Part shown: piece by piece, positions 63,934 through 64,000 of the stretch
Position numbering within the stretch: the stretch's first letter is position 1
How the letters are laid out: each line of letters begins with the position of its first letter
Translations under genes and position numbers: made by a program
The notes under the pieces: generated by a model
Databases searched by the model: none
What the model saw: only the letters and a program-made list of their open reading frames with translations
What the model was told of the DNA's origin: nothing
NCBI GenBank assembly: GCA_018242215.1
Contig: JAFECG010000005.1
Span: forward strand, 1-64,000
Direction of reading: 5' to 3'
Origin: Pseudomonadota bacterium
Lineage (GTDB): Bacteria > Pseudomonadota > Alphaproteobacteria > Rhizobiales > Hyphomicrobiaceae
Length of the DNA: 64,000 bases

Positions 63934-64000
63934 ATCTTTTCAATCGGTTAGCTGAACTCTTCGTCATCGTGTCCGAGGGCGCCGAGGCGCGCGAATCGGA

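Noticed and set aside
63502..63967. Open frames with [15 protein letters not shown] peptides on both strands
   Set aside because: They are translations across the tRNA-Gln and tRNA-Pro genes, a well-known annotation artefact. The same holds for the frame starting at 61655, which reads through the tRNA-Gln copy.
1..64000. CRISPR arrays, rRNA genes, insertion sequences and transposases
   Set aside because: Looked for repeats with regular spacers, rRNA sequence and transposase motifs; none seen. The only mobile signature is the tRNA-Gln mini-island.

Overview
The window looks like chromosome of a GC-rich alphaproteobacterium. Hyphomicrobiales, possibly Hyphomicrobium-like, is my inference; no rRNA or other phylogenetic marker is present. 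The basis is the ccoNOQP-ccoGHIS arrangement with an FNR/FixK-type box, a BcsS-like barrel, the GC-rich third positions and the mix of envelope genes. AT-richer stretches (about 6.0-8.7 kb, and the RhuM gene near 62-63 kb) suggest some transfer.

Layout. (1) 0.2-37.3 kb is a long mosaic of surface-polysaccharide genes. It starts with a CDP-sugar/C-methyl-sugar block (SDR, DUF4910 peptidase-like protein, 2OG oxygenase, RmlC-like epimerase, C-methyltransferase, glucose-1-phosphate cytidylyltransferase, PIG-L deacetylase). Next come a pyruvyl transferase-like gene, a GSAM-like aminotransferase, a methyltransferase, a Wzz/Wzc-like co-polymerase with a ruined P-loop, a GT2 and an O-antigen ligase/polymerase. 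A lipid-carrier block follows: GT-C-like membrane protein, GT2, GtrA, HAD-UbiA fusion and an SMR/EamA half-transporter, then a secreted GH16 hydrolase. After that, on the minus strand, lie three GT39-type membrane glycosyltransferases, a GT2-GtrA fusion and a coupled small ORF, then a Wza/ExoF-like exporter, a GT2, an acyltransferase and the complete dTDP-rhamnose operon rmlC-B-D-A. No Wzx flippase and no initiating phosphoglycosyltransferase was recognised.

(2) 37.4-45.9 kb holds a two-barrel outer-membrane protein (Omp25-like plus BcsS-like), then the most striking locus. This is an adenylation-thiolation-membrane protein with three soluble C-terminal repeats, the architecture of epsilon-poly-lysine synthetase (Pls), together with its own Sfp-type phosphopantetheinyl transferase. 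The predicted pocket code points to a basic amino acid. Divergent from it are a 39-codon ORF, a degenerate LytM-like protein and a secreted VOC protein with a textbook sigma-54 promoter.

(3) 46.0-56.8 kb holds an L-2-hydroxyglutarate-oxidase-like gene, an LssY_C protein and a complete cbb3 oxidase set (ccoN, O, Q, P, G, H, I, S plus a SafE-type gene) behind an FNR/FixK box, indicating microaerobic respiration.

(4) 57.0-61.6 kb holds an OafA-type acyltransferase, an unidentified possibly ATP-grasp-like protein and a GT61 glycosyltransferase.

(5) 61.7-64 kb holds a mini-island bounded by an intact tRNA-Gln and a 47-bp copy of its 3' part. It carries one RhuM-family gene and a DnaA-box cluster but no integrase. 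A tRNA-Pro follows.

Most genes sit in tight operons with 1-4 bp stop/start overlaps. Start sites were moved inward from the longest frame where the long frame began at TTG/GTG and an internal ATG was better placed.
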